A stretch of DNA of 64,000 nt from ZC4RG29 sp036563875. Lineage in GTDB: Bacteria > Bacteroidota > Bacteroidia > Cytophagales > Cyclobacteriaceae. The position numbers were made by a program, and so were the translations under genes. The notes beneath the pieces were generated by a model. The model worked only from the letters and a program-made list of their open reading frames with translations. It searched no databases and was not told the origin of the DNA. Shown piece by piece: positions 34,906 to 43,704 of the stretch. Each line of letters starts with the position of its first letter. Position 1 is the stretch's first letter. The DNA lies in assembly GCA_036563875.1 (NCBI GenBank), contig DATCLO010000110.1, positions 22,217 through 86,216 on the forward strand, in the 5' to 3' direction.

Positions 34906-35427
34906 ATGATGAAAAAAACGCAATTACAACTGCGGGAAGCGCACGAGGGGGACGCGGCGATATTGCGCCATTGGGATTCTCAGCCACACGTGGTGGCATC
35001 GGACCCAAACGACGACTGGCATTGGGAGGACGAGCTCCCGCGAAGGCTGCCGTGGCGGAAAATGCTAGTTGCTGAGGTAGACGGAACGCCTATTGGTTTT
35101 GTCCAGATTATCGATCCGGTGGAGGAGGAGTCGCATTATTGGGGTGATGTTGAACCCAATCTCCGCGCTATCGACATTTGGATCGGCGAACCCGCGTATC
35201 TGGGAAAGGGGTACGGAACGTGCATCATGACGCAGGTGATCGACCGCTGTTTTGCCGACCCGCGGGTTACTGCTATTCTGGTCGACCCGCTTGCATCAAA
35301 TACGAGGGCGCATCGTTTTTACGAACGGTTAGGATTCCGTTTCAGCGAGGCGCGTATTTTCGGTGCCGACCACTGCCATGTTTACCGCCTCGTACGGGGG
35401 ACGTGGGAAAGCAAAAAAAGTTGTTAA
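34906..35427 (+). CDS. GNAT acetyltransferase, AAC(6')-Ib-like subfamily
   Basis: A 173-aa acetyl-CoA-dependent N-acetyltransferase. ATG 34906 (or 34909) is chosen because the upstream part lies in repeat DNA. The acetyl-CoA pyrophosphate loop is in AYLGKGYGTCIM, preceded by LRAIDIWIGEP and followed by VDPLASNTRAHRFYERLGF, a pattern shared with the AAC(6')-Ib/RimI-like group. The substrate cannot be deduced; aminoglycoside modification is possible but not supported by context. Confidence 0.8.
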   Translation: MMKKTQLQLREAHEGDAAILRHWDSQPHVVASDPNDDWHWEDELPRRLPWRKMLVAEVDGTPIGFVQIIDPVEEESHYWGDVEPNLRAIDIWIGEPAYLGKGYGTCIMTQVIDRCFADPRVTAILVDPLASNTRAHRFYERLGFRFSEARIFGADHCHVYRLVRGTWESKKSC

Positions 35428-35459
35428 TTGCGAAATAAGGCACTAAACGGACACCGGGT

Positions 35460-36431
35460 GTGGAATTTTATAGGGCTTTCGGGATAACGGAACTGGTTTT
35501 CGTAGCGGCGTTCGCCTTGTTCTACTTCCTTTACCTGGCGCGCGTTATTCGCATCGCGCGACAGTTGAATACGCCCTTTCACTCCGTCTTCTTCAAACTG
35601 TTTCTCAGAACTGCCCTGTTCGGCCTCCTCATCTTCGCTCTTTTGGGTCCCTCTTTCGGCGATGCCAGGAAGGAAGTTCAATCCGTGGGCAAGGACATCA
35701 TGATTTGTGTCGACTTGTCGAAGTCGATGGATGCATTCGACATCCAGCCCACACGTCTCGAGAAGGTGAAATTCGAACTGAAGAAGATCGTTAGCGCTTT
35801 CAATTCAGATCGTATTGGACTCATCATATTTTCTTCCGAGGCGTTCATGCAATGTCCGCTTACATACGATCAGAATGCGTTGAACCTGTTCATCGAAACC
35901 ATGAACACGGGCCTTGTGCCACCGACGGGCACCGATTTCGGTCCTGCCCTTGAACTTGCTATCAAGAAGATCGAAGCGGACGAGGGCTCAAGCGTACGAC
36001 AAACCAAATCGAAGGTGCTCATCCTCATCAGCGATGGTGAAGACTTTGGAGAGAACACGCAGGAAATCGCCCGCGAAATCGAAAACAAGGGTATCGCATT
36101 GTTTACGCTGGGTGTTGGCACCGAAGATGGCGGGCGTATTCAGGTAAACGGCGGGTACAAGAAAGATCGTCAGGGGAACGTTGTTGTCTCGAAGCTGAAC
36201 TCACGCTCACTGCGTTCGCTGGCGAACCAGACCGGGGGTCAGTATTTTGAGATCAATGCATCGCGAAATGACGTTGCGCGGCTTATTAACACCATCGGAC
36301 AGATTGAGGGAGAGTTTCGCGAGGCGCGTTTTGTTGACGTAACCGCTAACCGGTATTTCTATTTCCTGGGACTCGCAATCATTTTACTCGTTCTGGATAT
36401 CCTGGTTTCCGTCCATACCTTTCGTATATGA
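35460..36431 (+). CDS. VWA-domain membrane protein (BatB-like)
   Basis: A 323-aa protein starting at GTG 35460. Two N-terminal membrane segments (about 10-30 and 48-66) are followed by a von Willebrand A domain with the MIDAS motif DLSKS at 85-89, PPTGTDFG and ILISDGEDFG, then a C-terminal membrane helix (LGLAIILLVLDILVSVHTF). The arrangement matches BatA/BatB proteins. The stop overlaps the next start (ATGA at 36428). The usual MoxR, DUF58, BatA, BatD and BatE genes are not adjacent. Confidence 0.85.
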   Translation: MEFYRAFGITELVFVAAFALFYFLYLARVIRIARQLNTPFHSVFFKLFLRTALFGLLIFALLGPSFGDARKEVQSVGKDIMICVDLSKSMDAFDIQPTRLEKVKFELKKIVSAFNSDRIGLIIFSSEAFMQCPLTYDQNALNLFIETMNTGLVPPTGTDFGPALELAIKKIEADEGSSVRQTKSKVLILISDGEDFGENTQEIAREIENKGIALFTLGVGTEDGGRIQVNGGYKKDRQGNVVVSKLNSRSLRSLANQTGGQYFEINASRNDVARLINTIGQIEGEFREARFVDVTANRYFYFLGLAIILLVLDILVSVHTFRI

Positions 36432-37174
36432 ACGACGACCGACTGTTGCGACTTCTGGCTTTCTCTCTCACATTCGTGGGCACAGCCCTGTTGGTGTTCG
36501 CCCTCGTTTATGGCCGCAGCACAAAAGCGGTTCGTACGCACACGCTCGCGCGTGAAGCGCGCAAAGCATACAATACGGCAGAATATCGGGACGCATTATC
36601 GTCGCTTCAATTTCTTGTCGACACCCTGGGCTTCAACAAAGAAGGCGCACAACTCAATCTTGCACACGCGGGCTTTCTTGCAGCACGTTATGATTCAGCG
36701 GGACGGGCGCGCGACAGCTATCCCGTTGACTCCACGTCTGTGAATCGCATGAAAGAACTCATTACGCTAAACGGCGTAGTCGTGAACTATGACAAACTCA
36801 CCGCGCCTGGGATGGAGCCGTACTATGGATCACGCGCTTATAACCAGCTTGGTGTGATTGCCTATAACCTGAGAAATCGCCAGGACGAGACATCTGCGAT
36901 GTCGGAAGCCGCGGAGCATTTCCGCAATGCGCTGAGGAAGGATCCTGAAAATGACGATGCACGGTACAATTATGAACTTATTCGCTACAGAATCGATTAT
37001 CCGGAAATGATCATGAGTCGCGTGCGAGAACTGATTCGGCGTCGCAACTACAAGGGTGCCCGGAATCTGCTGAAAGACGCTTTTGACCGCGACGCCCAGA
37101 TTCGCAGGAATTATGAAGACTACGTCATTCGGCTTGAGAATGTCATAAGAATCGATAGTCTGTCGCGTTCATAA
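36428..37174 (+). CDS. TPR-containing membrane protein of the Bat-type cluster
   Basis: A 248-aa protein with one N-terminal membrane segment (residues about 7-28) and tetratricopeptide-like helical repeats, for example AREARKAYNTAEYRDALSSL and AAEHFRNALRKDPENDDARYNYEL. It probably acts in the periplasm as a partner of the VWA protein. It overlaps the VWA gene by 4 nt and is followed 12 nt later by the BatC-like gene. The family assignment beyond TPR is inferred from context. Confidence 0.75.
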   Translation: MNDDRLLRLLAFSLTFVGTALLVFALVYGRSTKAVRTHTLAREARKAYNTAEYRDALSSLQFLVDTLGFNKEGAQLNLAHAGFLAARYDSAGRARDSYPVDSTSVNRMKELITLNGVVVNYDKLTAPGMEPYYGSRAYNQLGVIAYNLRNRQDETSAMSEAAEHFRNALRKDPENDDARYNYELIRYRIDYPEMIMSRVRELIRRRNYKGARNLLKDAFDRDAQIRRNYEDYVIRLENVIRIDSLSRS

Positions 37175-37186
37175 ACAGCTAACCGT

Positions 37187-37792
37187 ATGATACGATCTGT
37201 TTTGCTTTTTGCCTTCGCTGCCCTGGTTGTTCACGTAGGGAACGGACAGGTGCTTGATCGTGCTGAAGAAAAATTCCACACTGCTTCAGCGCAGTATATC
37301 GAAAAGCAATACGATCAGGCGCTGGCTACAGTTAAAGAAGGGTTAAGGATAAAGCCGAACAGCGAGAAGCTCGAGGCGCTAAGGAAGTTGCTAGAACAGG
37401 AAAAGAAGAACGAGCAACAACGACAGAATCAGGAAAAACAAAAACAGGATAAGGAGAAGCAAGATCAGAAGCAGGACCAGAAAGACCAGCAACAGCAAGA
37501 TCAGCAGGACAACTCCGACGAAAAGAAACAGGACGAGAAGGATAAGAAAGACGAGGAAAGCGAAAAGAAGACTGACAAGGAGCAACAGGACGAGCCTTCA
37601 GACCCTGAGGAGGAAAAAGAACAGAAGAATGACGAAAAACCTGCACCCTCTCAGCGTCTTGAAGACTTGAGGATGTCCGAAGAAAAAGCCCGAATGATCC
37701 TGGAAGCCATGAAGAACCAGGAATTGCAATACCTGCAACAAAAGAAACGCAAGGCCACACAACCCAGAGATAGGACAAAACCCGACTGGTAG
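37187..37792 (+). CDS. BatC-like TPR protein with K/Q/D/E-rich low-complexity region
   Basis: A 201-aa exported protein. A signal peptide (residues 1-20, ending NGQ) precedes a TPR pair (AEEKFHTASAQYIEKQYDQAL), a highly charged low-complexity segment at about 70-155 made almost only of Lys, Gln, Asp and Glu, and a conserved tail LRMSEEKARMILEAMKNQEL. This last motif and the overall architecture are those of BatC proteins. It is the third gene of the VWA/TPR set. Confidence 0.8.
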   Translation: MIRSVLLFAFAALVVHVGNGQVLDRAEEKFHTASAQYIEKQYDQALATVKEGLRIKPNSEKLEALRKLLEQEKKNEQQRQNQEKQKQDKEKQDQKQDQKDQQQQDQQDNSDEKKQDEKDKKDEESEKKTDKEQQDEPSDPEEEKEQKNDEKPAPSQRLEDLRMSEEKARMILEAMKNQELQYLQQKKRKATQPRDRTKPDW

Positions 37793-37846
37793 GAGAACAG
37801 TGTGAGAGCGAGAGTGAGTGCGAAAGTACTCGATGGGTAGCGTAAC

Positions 37847-37870
37847 ATCAACACATCAACACATCAACAC
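37847..37870. repeat. GTGTTGRW octamer array, copy 2 (3 x ATCAACAC)
   Basis: ATCAACAC is repeated three times without mismatch immediately upstream of the thiolase gene. It is the complement of GTGTTGAT, the same octamer family as at 30773, 49312 and 49724. The repeat is in frame with thiolase and would encode a THQHINT-like stretch if an upstream start were used. Confidence 0.85.
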
Positions 37871-37883
37871 AAACCCCAAGGAC

Positions 37884-39062
37884 GTGAACGAAGTAGTAAT
37901 TCTCTCCGCCGTACGGACTCCGATTGGGAGTTATGGCGGCAGCCTATCTTCCTTATCCGCTGTTCAGCTGGGCAGCATCGCTGTGAAGGCAGCGCTCAAG
38001 CGAGCCGGCGTCGAACCTGGACTTGTTGACGAGTTGTACTTCGGGAATGTGATCTCCGCTGGTCTGGGGCAGGCCCCGGCTACGCAAGTTGCTTCGGGCG
38101 CGGGCTTGGGATTTGGGGTTCCCTGCACGCTCGTTAACAAGGTTTGCGCTTCAGGCATGAAAGCCATAATGCTGGGTGCACAATCCATCATGACCGGCCA
38201 AAACGACGTGGTTGTCGCGGGCGGCACGGAAAGCATGAGCAACATCCCTTTTTATCTTCTCAAGGCGCGTTTTGGATACCGATACGGAAACGGTGAGTTG
38301 ATCGACGGCCTTCAGCACGACGGGCTGATGGACGCATACGATCGTTGTGCCATGGGCGTTTGCGCCGACAACACAGCCCGGGAGATGTCGATTTCGAGAG
38401 AAGATCAGGATGCTTATGCAATCGCTTCGTATCAGCGTGCTGCAGCGGCATGGTCGTCGGGAAAGTTCGCTGATGAGGTGATTCCTGTTGAAATCAAAGA
38501 CCGCAAGGGCAACGCGGTGTCCGTCGCTGAAGACGAAGAATTCAAGAACGTAAACTTCGACAAGATACCGTCACTCAAGCCTGCGTTCAGCAAGGATGGA
38601 ACTGTCACGGCTGCCAATGCTTCCACGCTCAACGATGGCGCGTGCGCACTGGTACTGATGAGCAGACAGAAAGCGCTCGAACTGAAGCTCGCTCCTCTCG
38701 CCAGGATACGCGGCTTTGCAGACGCGGCGCAGGAACCCTTGTGGTTCACCACTACACCGGCGCTTGCCATTCCAAAAGCGCTGAAGCGTGCGGAAGTCGA
38801 GGCATCAAAAGTGGACTTTTACGAAATTAACGAGGCGTTTGCTGCGGTGGCACTCGCGAACAACAAGCTACTGGGGCTTTCAGCTGATCGGGTTAACGTC
38901 AATGGTGGAGCTGTGGCCCTCGGCCATCCGCTCGGCGCATCCGGCGCGCGCATCGTAACAACACTCATCAACGTGCTCCGGCAAAACAATGCATCGATAG
39001 GCGCGGCGGGCATTTGCAATGGCGGCGGCGGGGCATCCGCCATCGTCATTGAGCGACTCTGA
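37884..39062 (+). CDS. Acetyl-CoA C-acetyltransferase (thiolase)
   Basis: With GTG 37884 as start (encoding MNEVVILSAVRTPIGSYGG) the protein is 392 aa, the normal thiolase length. Upstream in-frame starts (GTG 37818, ATG 37833) would add a tail coded by the octamer repeat. The nucleophilic Cys is in LVNKVCASGMKAI, and the catalytic His and Cys in GGAVALGHPLGASG and GICNGGGGASA; YEINEAFA is also intact. It condenses or cleaves acetoacetyl-CoA in fatty acid or ketone metabolism. AAGGA at 37878-37882 is too near the GTG to be a typical ribosome binding site. Confidence 0.9.
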   Translation: MNEVVILSAVRTPIGSYGGSLSSLSAVQLGSIAVKAALKRAGVEPGLVDELYFGNVISAGLGQAPATQVASGAGLGFGVPCTLVNKVCASGMKAIMLGAQSIMTGQNDVVVAGGTESMSNIPFYLLKARFGYRYGNGELIDGLQHDGLMDAYDRCAMGVCADNTAREMSISREDQDAYAIASYQRAAAAWSSGKFADEVIPVEIKDRKGNAVSVAEDEEFKNVNFDKIPSLKPAFSKDGTVTAANASTLNDGACALVLMSRQKALELKLAPLARIRGFADAAQEPLWFTTTPALAIPKALKRAEVEASKVDFYEINEAFAAVALANNKLLGLSADRVNVNGGAVALGHPLGASGARIVTTLINVLRQNNASIGAAGICNGGGGASAIVIERL

Positions 39063-39128
39063 CATTCGTACAACAATCTGCGTTTGGATTCGTTATGGTT
39101 AGTCCTTATCGTCGTACAGTATTTTTTT

Positions 39129-40448
39129 ATGACAAGACTTAGCCTGACTTTGCTTTTGGTAATTGCCGTTTTTTCTGCAACGGCCCAGCGTGAAGTGCGG
39201 ACGTACTATGATCCCGCGAAACAGCATCTCCAGGAAATTTATTATGTGGAAGCCGACAATGAGACGTTTACGGGTCCCTACAAGCGATTCTATGAAAGCG
39301 GCGGAATCATGGTGGAGGGATTTTTCGAGGGCGGATTGAAGAATGGAATTTTTGTCGAGTACTACGAAAACGGTCAGCGTGCACGCGAGTTGACCTACGT
39401 CGATGGCGTTCGCGAAGGGCCGGTGCAAGTGTTCAGCGAAGATGGGAAGCCAGTGCAGCAAGCGTACTATCGCAATGATGTGCTCACTGATTCGGTTCAG
39501 CTGTATTTCGGCGACGGCTCTGTGAAGGGCACAGCGTTCTTTTCAGGTGGCAAACCTGAAGGACCAGTGAAGGAATACTATCCTGACGGGAGCATTAAGA
39601 AGCTGATGCACTATGCGAAGGGAAAGCCGAACGGTGTCGCGTTAACATACTATCCAAATGGAAAGGTGGAGACCGAGGCGTTTCTTCGTGATGGCGTTAT
39701 TACAGGTTATTACAAAACGTACTACGACAACGGCCAGCTTGAAACCATATCCACCATGGAAGATGGCACCAAGCATGGTCGGTTCAGAAGTTATGATCGG
39801 GACGGCAATCTACTTGTCGAAGGCGGGTTTGTCGACGGCAAGCTGCACGGTCCCAATACCGGATACTATCCTGATGGGAGCATTCGACATCGCTTTACTT
39901 ACAAGGAAGGACAAAAGACTGGCGCAAACTTCGAGTACTATCCTGATGGCACTGTGAAAGTCAAAGAACAGGTAGCGCTTAACGGCCAGGACAGAACCAT
40001 TGAGGAATTCAATGAGAAGGGCGCCAGGATGGCGGAGAAAAAATTCAGGAACGCTGTGCCCAACGGTACGTGGACGTTCTACTTTGAAGACGGCAAGACA
40101 CCCAGGATAAAAGAAACCTACTCTAACGGTAAGCTTACGGGCGAACGGTACGAATACTTTCCGGGAGGCACGATTAGTAAAATTGCAATGTACAAATTTG
40201 GCTTGCTGGCCGGTCCCTATAAGACCTACTACGAAAGCGGAACGCTCGCTTCAACTGTTGAATACCGAAACAACCGAAAAGCTGGACCGTTTGTGTCGTA
40301 TCACCCTAATGGAAAAGTTAAAGAAGAGGGACAGTTTGTTGCCGACAAGCAACACAATGAATGGAAGGAGTACGACGATTCAGGAAAGCTGATTAAAACT
40401 GTTGTGTACAGAGCTGGTAATATTGTCGAAGAGAAAGTGGTGAATTAA
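39129..40448 (+). CDS. Exported YwqK/MORN-type repeat protein
   Basis: A 439-aa protein starting at ATG 39129 (MTRLSLTLLLVIAVFSATAQ, signal peptide). The mature part is about 17 repeats of roughly 22 residues with the pattern G-x-Y-x-x-Y-Y-x-(D/N)-G-x-(I/V)-x-x-x-x-x-x-x-x-G, such as GPVKEYYPDGSIKKLMHYAKG. This is the MORN_2/YwqK antitoxin-repeat type found in many Bacteroidota surface or periplasmic proteins. No toxin partner is adjacent and the function is unknown. Repeat regularity makes recombination between units possible. Confidence 0.8.
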   Translation: MTRLSLTLLLVIAVFSATAQREVRTYYDPAKQHLQEIYYVEADNETFTGPYKRFYESGGIMVEGFFEGGLKNGIFVEYYENGQRARELTYVDGVREGPVQVFSEDGKPVQQAYYRNDVLTDSVQLYFGDGSVKGTAFFSGGKPEGPVKEYYPDGSIKKLMHYAKGKPNGVALTYYPNGKVETEAFLRDGVITGYYKTYYDNGQLETISTMEDGTKHGRFRSYDRDGNLLVEGGFVDGKLHGPNTGYYPDGSIRHRFTYKEGQKTGANFEYYPDGTVKVKEQVALNGQDRTIEEFNEKGARMAEKKFRNAVPNGTWTFYFEDGKTPRIKETYSNGKLTGERYEYFPGGTISKIAMYKFGLLAGPYKTYYESGTLASTVEYRNNRKAGPFVSYHPNGKVKEEGQFVADKQHNEWKEYDDSGKLIKTVVYRAGNIVEEKVVN

Positions 40449-40452
40449 AGCG

Positions 40453-41148
40453 TCAGGAGATCGATACACTTGCCGATCGAAAATCTTCGCGAACGTAGAT
40501 CAGCAGACAACGGATAAAAAGGATCAGCCCGCCCATCTCTAGCGTTTCCTCGAGTGTTGCTACCAGGGCATAGCGGATGTCCAGGATGCCATTCGACATC
40601 AGATAAGAACCGAGCATTTCGCAGCCTATGGCACCTGTTACATACACGGCGCCAGATAAAGCCATGCCTGTCATAAGGTCAAACTTCAGCTTTCTAAGTG
40701 AGGGCACGAGAAAGATAGCGAGTAAGCCTGCTCCTATGCCATACACGATGACCCAGGCATTTGCAAAAACGCCCTTTCCTCCAATACCCATATACCTTGG
40801 AAGGAACTTTACGAAAAATTCGTGAACCGATGCACTCTCGTCAAGGGACAAGAAGAGGAATGTCAACGAAAGAATCAGCCACATTAATTTTGGCTCGGTA
40901 ACTTCATCCACCAGCCGATAGATCAGACCTGTAATAACACTGGCGATGAGGAGAAGTAGCGAATTGAAATATGTGGGCAGGTTCTGTTCGTTATCGATGT
41001 AGAGCTTATTGAATACTCTGTCAAATAGATCGTGCTCAATACCAAATTGGTAGCGTAACAGCACAACAAGTAGGTTAAGGACAATTATCACTGCCCATGC
41101 TATGGTAAGCACCCGCAGCACGAGGCTGCTATTGATGGTCAAACGCAT
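40453..41148 (-). CDS. Six-helix membrane protein of unknown function with DExxxVHE motif
   Basis: A 231-aa polytopic membrane protein started at ATG 41148 (MRLTINSSLVLRVLTIAW). Six hydrophobic segments are evident, among them VLTIAWAVIIVLNLLVVLL, SLLLLIASVITGLIYRLV, ILSLTFLFLSLDE, WVIVYGIGAGLLAIFL and GLILFIRCLLIYV. Charged residues are concentrated in LDESASVHE after the third helix and LEETLEMGG before the last, so acidic and His residues could form a metal or active site at the membrane face. I do not recognise a characterised family. Confidence 0.7.
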   Translation of the reverse strand: MRLTINSSLVLRVLTIAWAVIIVLNLLVVLLRYQFGIEHDLFDRVFNKLYIDNEQNLPTYFNSLLLLIASVITGLIYRLVDEVTEPKLMWLILSLTFLFLSLDESASVHEFFVKFLPRYMGIGGKGVFANAWVIVYGIGAGLLAIFLVPSLRKLKFDLMTGMALSGAVYVTGAIGCEMLGSYLMSNGILDIRYALVATLEETLEMGGLILFIRCLLIYVREDFRSASVSIS

Positions 41149-41304
41149 GGTTAGGTTCTGGATGGTAAAACCCCGACAAATTATACAACTCAACAGGATT
41201 GAGCCTCAGATGCTCATAAAAATCTTTAAACTCTTGTAATGTTTGTAACACAATCGCAGAAAACGAAGGCAAAATTTTGCATTTTGCAGGGGAAAGCCTG
41301 AGTC

Positions 41305-42273
41305 ATGGATACAGTAGACGCCATTGGTCAAACCAATTTCAGCTTTGACGGACAGACCGGATTTTACAGGGGGAAGGTGCGTGACGTATACTATTTCGGA
41401 GACCTGATGGCGATGGTTGCCACCGACAGGATTTCCGCCTTTGATGTCATCCTGCCCCGCGCAATTCCTGATAAGGGACGAGTATTAAACCTTATCGCTG
41501 CACGCAACCTCGAAGCAACACGGGATGTGGTACCAAATTGGGTGATCGAAAGCCCGGATCCCAATGTAACGATCGGCTATAAGTGCGAACCCTTTGCCGT
41601 GGAGATGGTGGTACGTGGCTACCTCGCCGGCCATGCGTGGAGGGAATATCGCGCTGGGAAACGGATGCTCTGCGGCGTCCCGCTGCCGGACGGACTAAAG
41701 GAAAATGACCCGCTACCCCACCCGATCATCACACCCACGACGAAGGCGAAGACAGGACATGATGAAGACATTTCAAGGGATGAAATTCTTGCCCGTGGAA
41801 TAGTCAGTGAACGCGATTACGTCCGTCTTGAGGACTATACACTGCGGCTATTCGAAAGAGGAACGGAACTGGCCGCACGCCGCGGCCTCATTCTCGTCGA
41901 TACCAAGTATGAGTTCGGAATGTACAAAGGTGAGATCAGACTCATCGATGAAGTACACACCCCAGATTCTTCGCGGTATTTTTATGCTGATGGATACCAC
42001 GAACGACAGGACAAAGGGGAACCACAGCGCCAGCTCTCGAAGGAATTTGTGCGCCAATGGCTTATCGAAAACGGATTCCAGGGAAAAGAGGGGCAAACCG
42101 TTCCCGAAATGACGGACGAAGTGGTTGAACGAATTGCCGCCCGCTACCGGGAATTATACGAACAGGTCCTGGGCGAACCCTTACCCGAAATCGACACCCG
42201 GGGGATTTTGGACCGGATCGAGCGAAGCATCGTGAATTCGATAAAAACTGTTAATTTAGAGGCCAGGATGTGA
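41305..42273 (+). CDS. purC: SAICAR synthase (phosphoribosylaminoimidazole-succinocarboxamide synthase)
   Basis: A 322-aa ATP-dependent ligase of purine synthesis joining aspartate to CAIR. It contains FYRGKVRDVYYFGDLMAMVATDRISAFD near the N-terminus, VEMVVRGYLAGHAWREY and LILVDTKYEFGMYKGEIRLIDEVHTPDSSRY, all characteristic of PurC. The length corresponds to the longer SAICAR synthase type. It is 156 nt from the divergent membrane-protein gene; a TAATGTTTG sequence at about 41237 is near but not equal to the -7 consensus. Confidence 0.94.
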   Translation: MDTVDAIGQTNFSFDGQTGFYRGKVRDVYYFGDLMAMVATDRISAFDVILPRAIPDKGRVLNLIAARNLEATRDVVPNWVIESPDPNVTIGYKCEPFAVEMVVRGYLAGHAWREYRAGKRMLCGVPLPDGLKENDPLPHPIITPTTKAKTGHDEDISRDEILARGIVSERDYVRLEDYTLRLFERGTELAARRGLILVDTKYEFGMYKGEIRLIDEVHTPDSSRYFYADGYHERQDKGEPQRQLSKEFVRQWLIENGFQGKEGQTVPEMTDEVVERIAARYRELYEQVLGEPLPEIDTRGILDRIERSIVNSIKTVNLEARM

Positions 42274-42292
42274 GTCGAACAAACCAATGTGA

Positions 42293-42670
42293 ATGAAATA
42301 TACGATTGACAAGCAGGAAAAGTACAGTTTATTGCGCCTGCATGAAGAAAAGCTGGACTCATCTGTTGCCCCTAACCTCAAGTCAGAACTGATTACCCTC
42401 CACGCAGAAGGCGTCAAAAATATCATTCTCGACCTTTCGGATATCAAGTATACCGATTCATCCGGCCTCAGTGCACTGCTCGTGGGTAACCGCATTGTGC
42501 AGGAGGAGGGCGGCATATTTGTTCTCGCGTGTCTGTCTGACCACACTATGAAGTTGATCAAGATCTCGCAACTGGACAGCGTCCTCAACATACTCCCTAC
42601 TGTGGAAGAAGCCGTCGACGCTGTGTTTATGCACGAGATCGAGAAAGACCTCAAAGGAGGTGCCGACTGA
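42293..42670 (+). CDS. STAS-domain protein (anti-sigma factor antagonist type)
   Basis: A 125-aa single STAS domain. The conserved phosphorylation loop reads DLSDIKYTDSSGLSALL, where the second Ser of DSSG is the site phosphorylated in SpoIIAA/RsbV-like proteins. No partner kinase (RsbW/SpoIIAB type) or sigma factor is nearby; the gene is 19 nt after purC and upstream of RNase Z. Function may be partner-switching or, as in some Bacteroidota, an uncharacterised role. Confidence 0.85.
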   Translation: MKYTIDKQEKYSLLRLHEEKLDSSVAPNLKSELITLHAEGVKNIILDLSDIKYTDSSGLSALLVGNRIVQEEGGIFVLACLSDHTMKLIKISQLDSVLNILPTVEEAVDAVFMHEIEKDLKGGAD

Positions 42671-42775
42671 CCGGCCTACATAGAATTACCTATACCTAAC
42701 CTAGAATGACCAGAGCAACCCTTTGGTCATTTTCATTTTGTTTTTTATTTGCACGTTGAACCGAATGTATTTGCC

Positions 42776-43693
42776 TTGTCTTTCAAAGTAACTATTCTCG
42801 GATCCAGCGGGGCGGTCCCCGCCTATGGACGACATCCAAGCGCCCAGTATATTGAAATTCAAAACCGGCATTTTCTGATCGACTGCGGAGAGGCGGCGCA
42901 AATGCAGATGATGCGGTACCAGATCAACTTCCACCGCATCAGCCACATCTTCATCACCCACCTGCATGGCGATCACTACCTGGGTCTTATGGGGCTGATC
43001 TTCACCATGCAACTGCAGCACCGTACGGGTCCGCTACACATCTACAGTCACGATGGGCTCGACGAGAACCTCACCGTCCAGTTCCGCCACAGCAGATTCA
43101 TGCCGACCTACGATATACACTTCCACAGACTGAAACCGGGCGTGAACGAAGTCATCTATGAGGACGACGTGCTTACCGTAGAAACCGTTCCGTTGATTCA
43201 CGCCATCGCATGTTCCGGCTTCGTATTCAGGGAAAAGATCAAACCGCGACGTATCGATAAGAATGTGTTGCCACCAAACCTGGCCATCAAGCAACTGACG
43301 GACCTAAAGGCCGGACTGGATGTGGTCGATGATCAGGGCAAGGTCTTGTATCGCAATGAAGACCTCACCCTGCCCCCGCGGCATTCGCGATCTTATGCCT
43401 ACTGTTCGGATACCGGGTATACAGAAACGTTCCTGCCCTGCATCAAGGACGTAGACATGCTTTACAATGAAGCAACGTTCATGGTTGACGAGGAATCGAA
43501 GGCTCGCGAAACGCTGCACTGCACAGCCCGCGACGCTGCCAGCATAGCCAAAGCTGCCGGAGCAAAGCGGCTATTGCTGGGTCACTTCTCCGCCCGCTAT
43601 AAGGATCTGGATCCGCTCCTCCAGGAAGCGCGCGACGTATTCCCGGAGACAGACCTGGCCACCGAAGGGGAAACCTATGTGATCCCGGAATAA
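42776..43693 (+). CDS. rnz: Ribonuclease Z
   Basis: A 305-aa metallo-beta-lactamase-fold tRNA 3'-processing endonuclease. TTG 42776 is chosen (LSFKVTILGSSGAVP in the frame, read as Met), since family members begin at this point; an upstream TTG at 42749 would add 9 residues. The zinc motif THLHGDHYLGLMGL (HxHxDH), the YCSDTGYTETFLPCI segment and the late LLLGHFSARYKD are intact. It probably removes 3' trailers from tRNA precursors. Confidence 0.92.
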   Translation: MSFKVTILGSSGAVPAYGRHPSAQYIEIQNRHFLIDCGEAAQMQMMRYQINFHRISHIFITHLHGDHYLGLMGLIFTMQLQHRTGPLHIYSHDGLDENLTVQFRHSRFMPTYDIHFHRLKPGVNEVIYEDDVLTVETVPLIHAIACSGFVFREKIKPRRIDKNVLPPNLAIKQLTDLKAGLDVVDDQGKVLYRNEDLTLPPRHSRSYAYCSDTGYTETFLPCIKDVDMLYNEATFMVDEESKARETLHCTARDAASIAKAAGAKRLLLGHFSARYKDLDPLLQEARDVFPETDLATEGETYVIPE

Positions 43694-43704
43694 ACCCAAC
43701 GCCC

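Noticed and set aside
34906..35427. Aminoglycoside resistance gene
   Set aside because: The resemblance to AAC(6')-Ib covers general GNAT motifs; nothing in the sequence or context proves an antibiotic substrate.
37818..37883. Upstream starts of thiolase (GTG 37818, ATG 37833)
   Set aside because: They would translate the octamer repeat into a non-conserved tail; the GTG at 37884 gives the normal family length.
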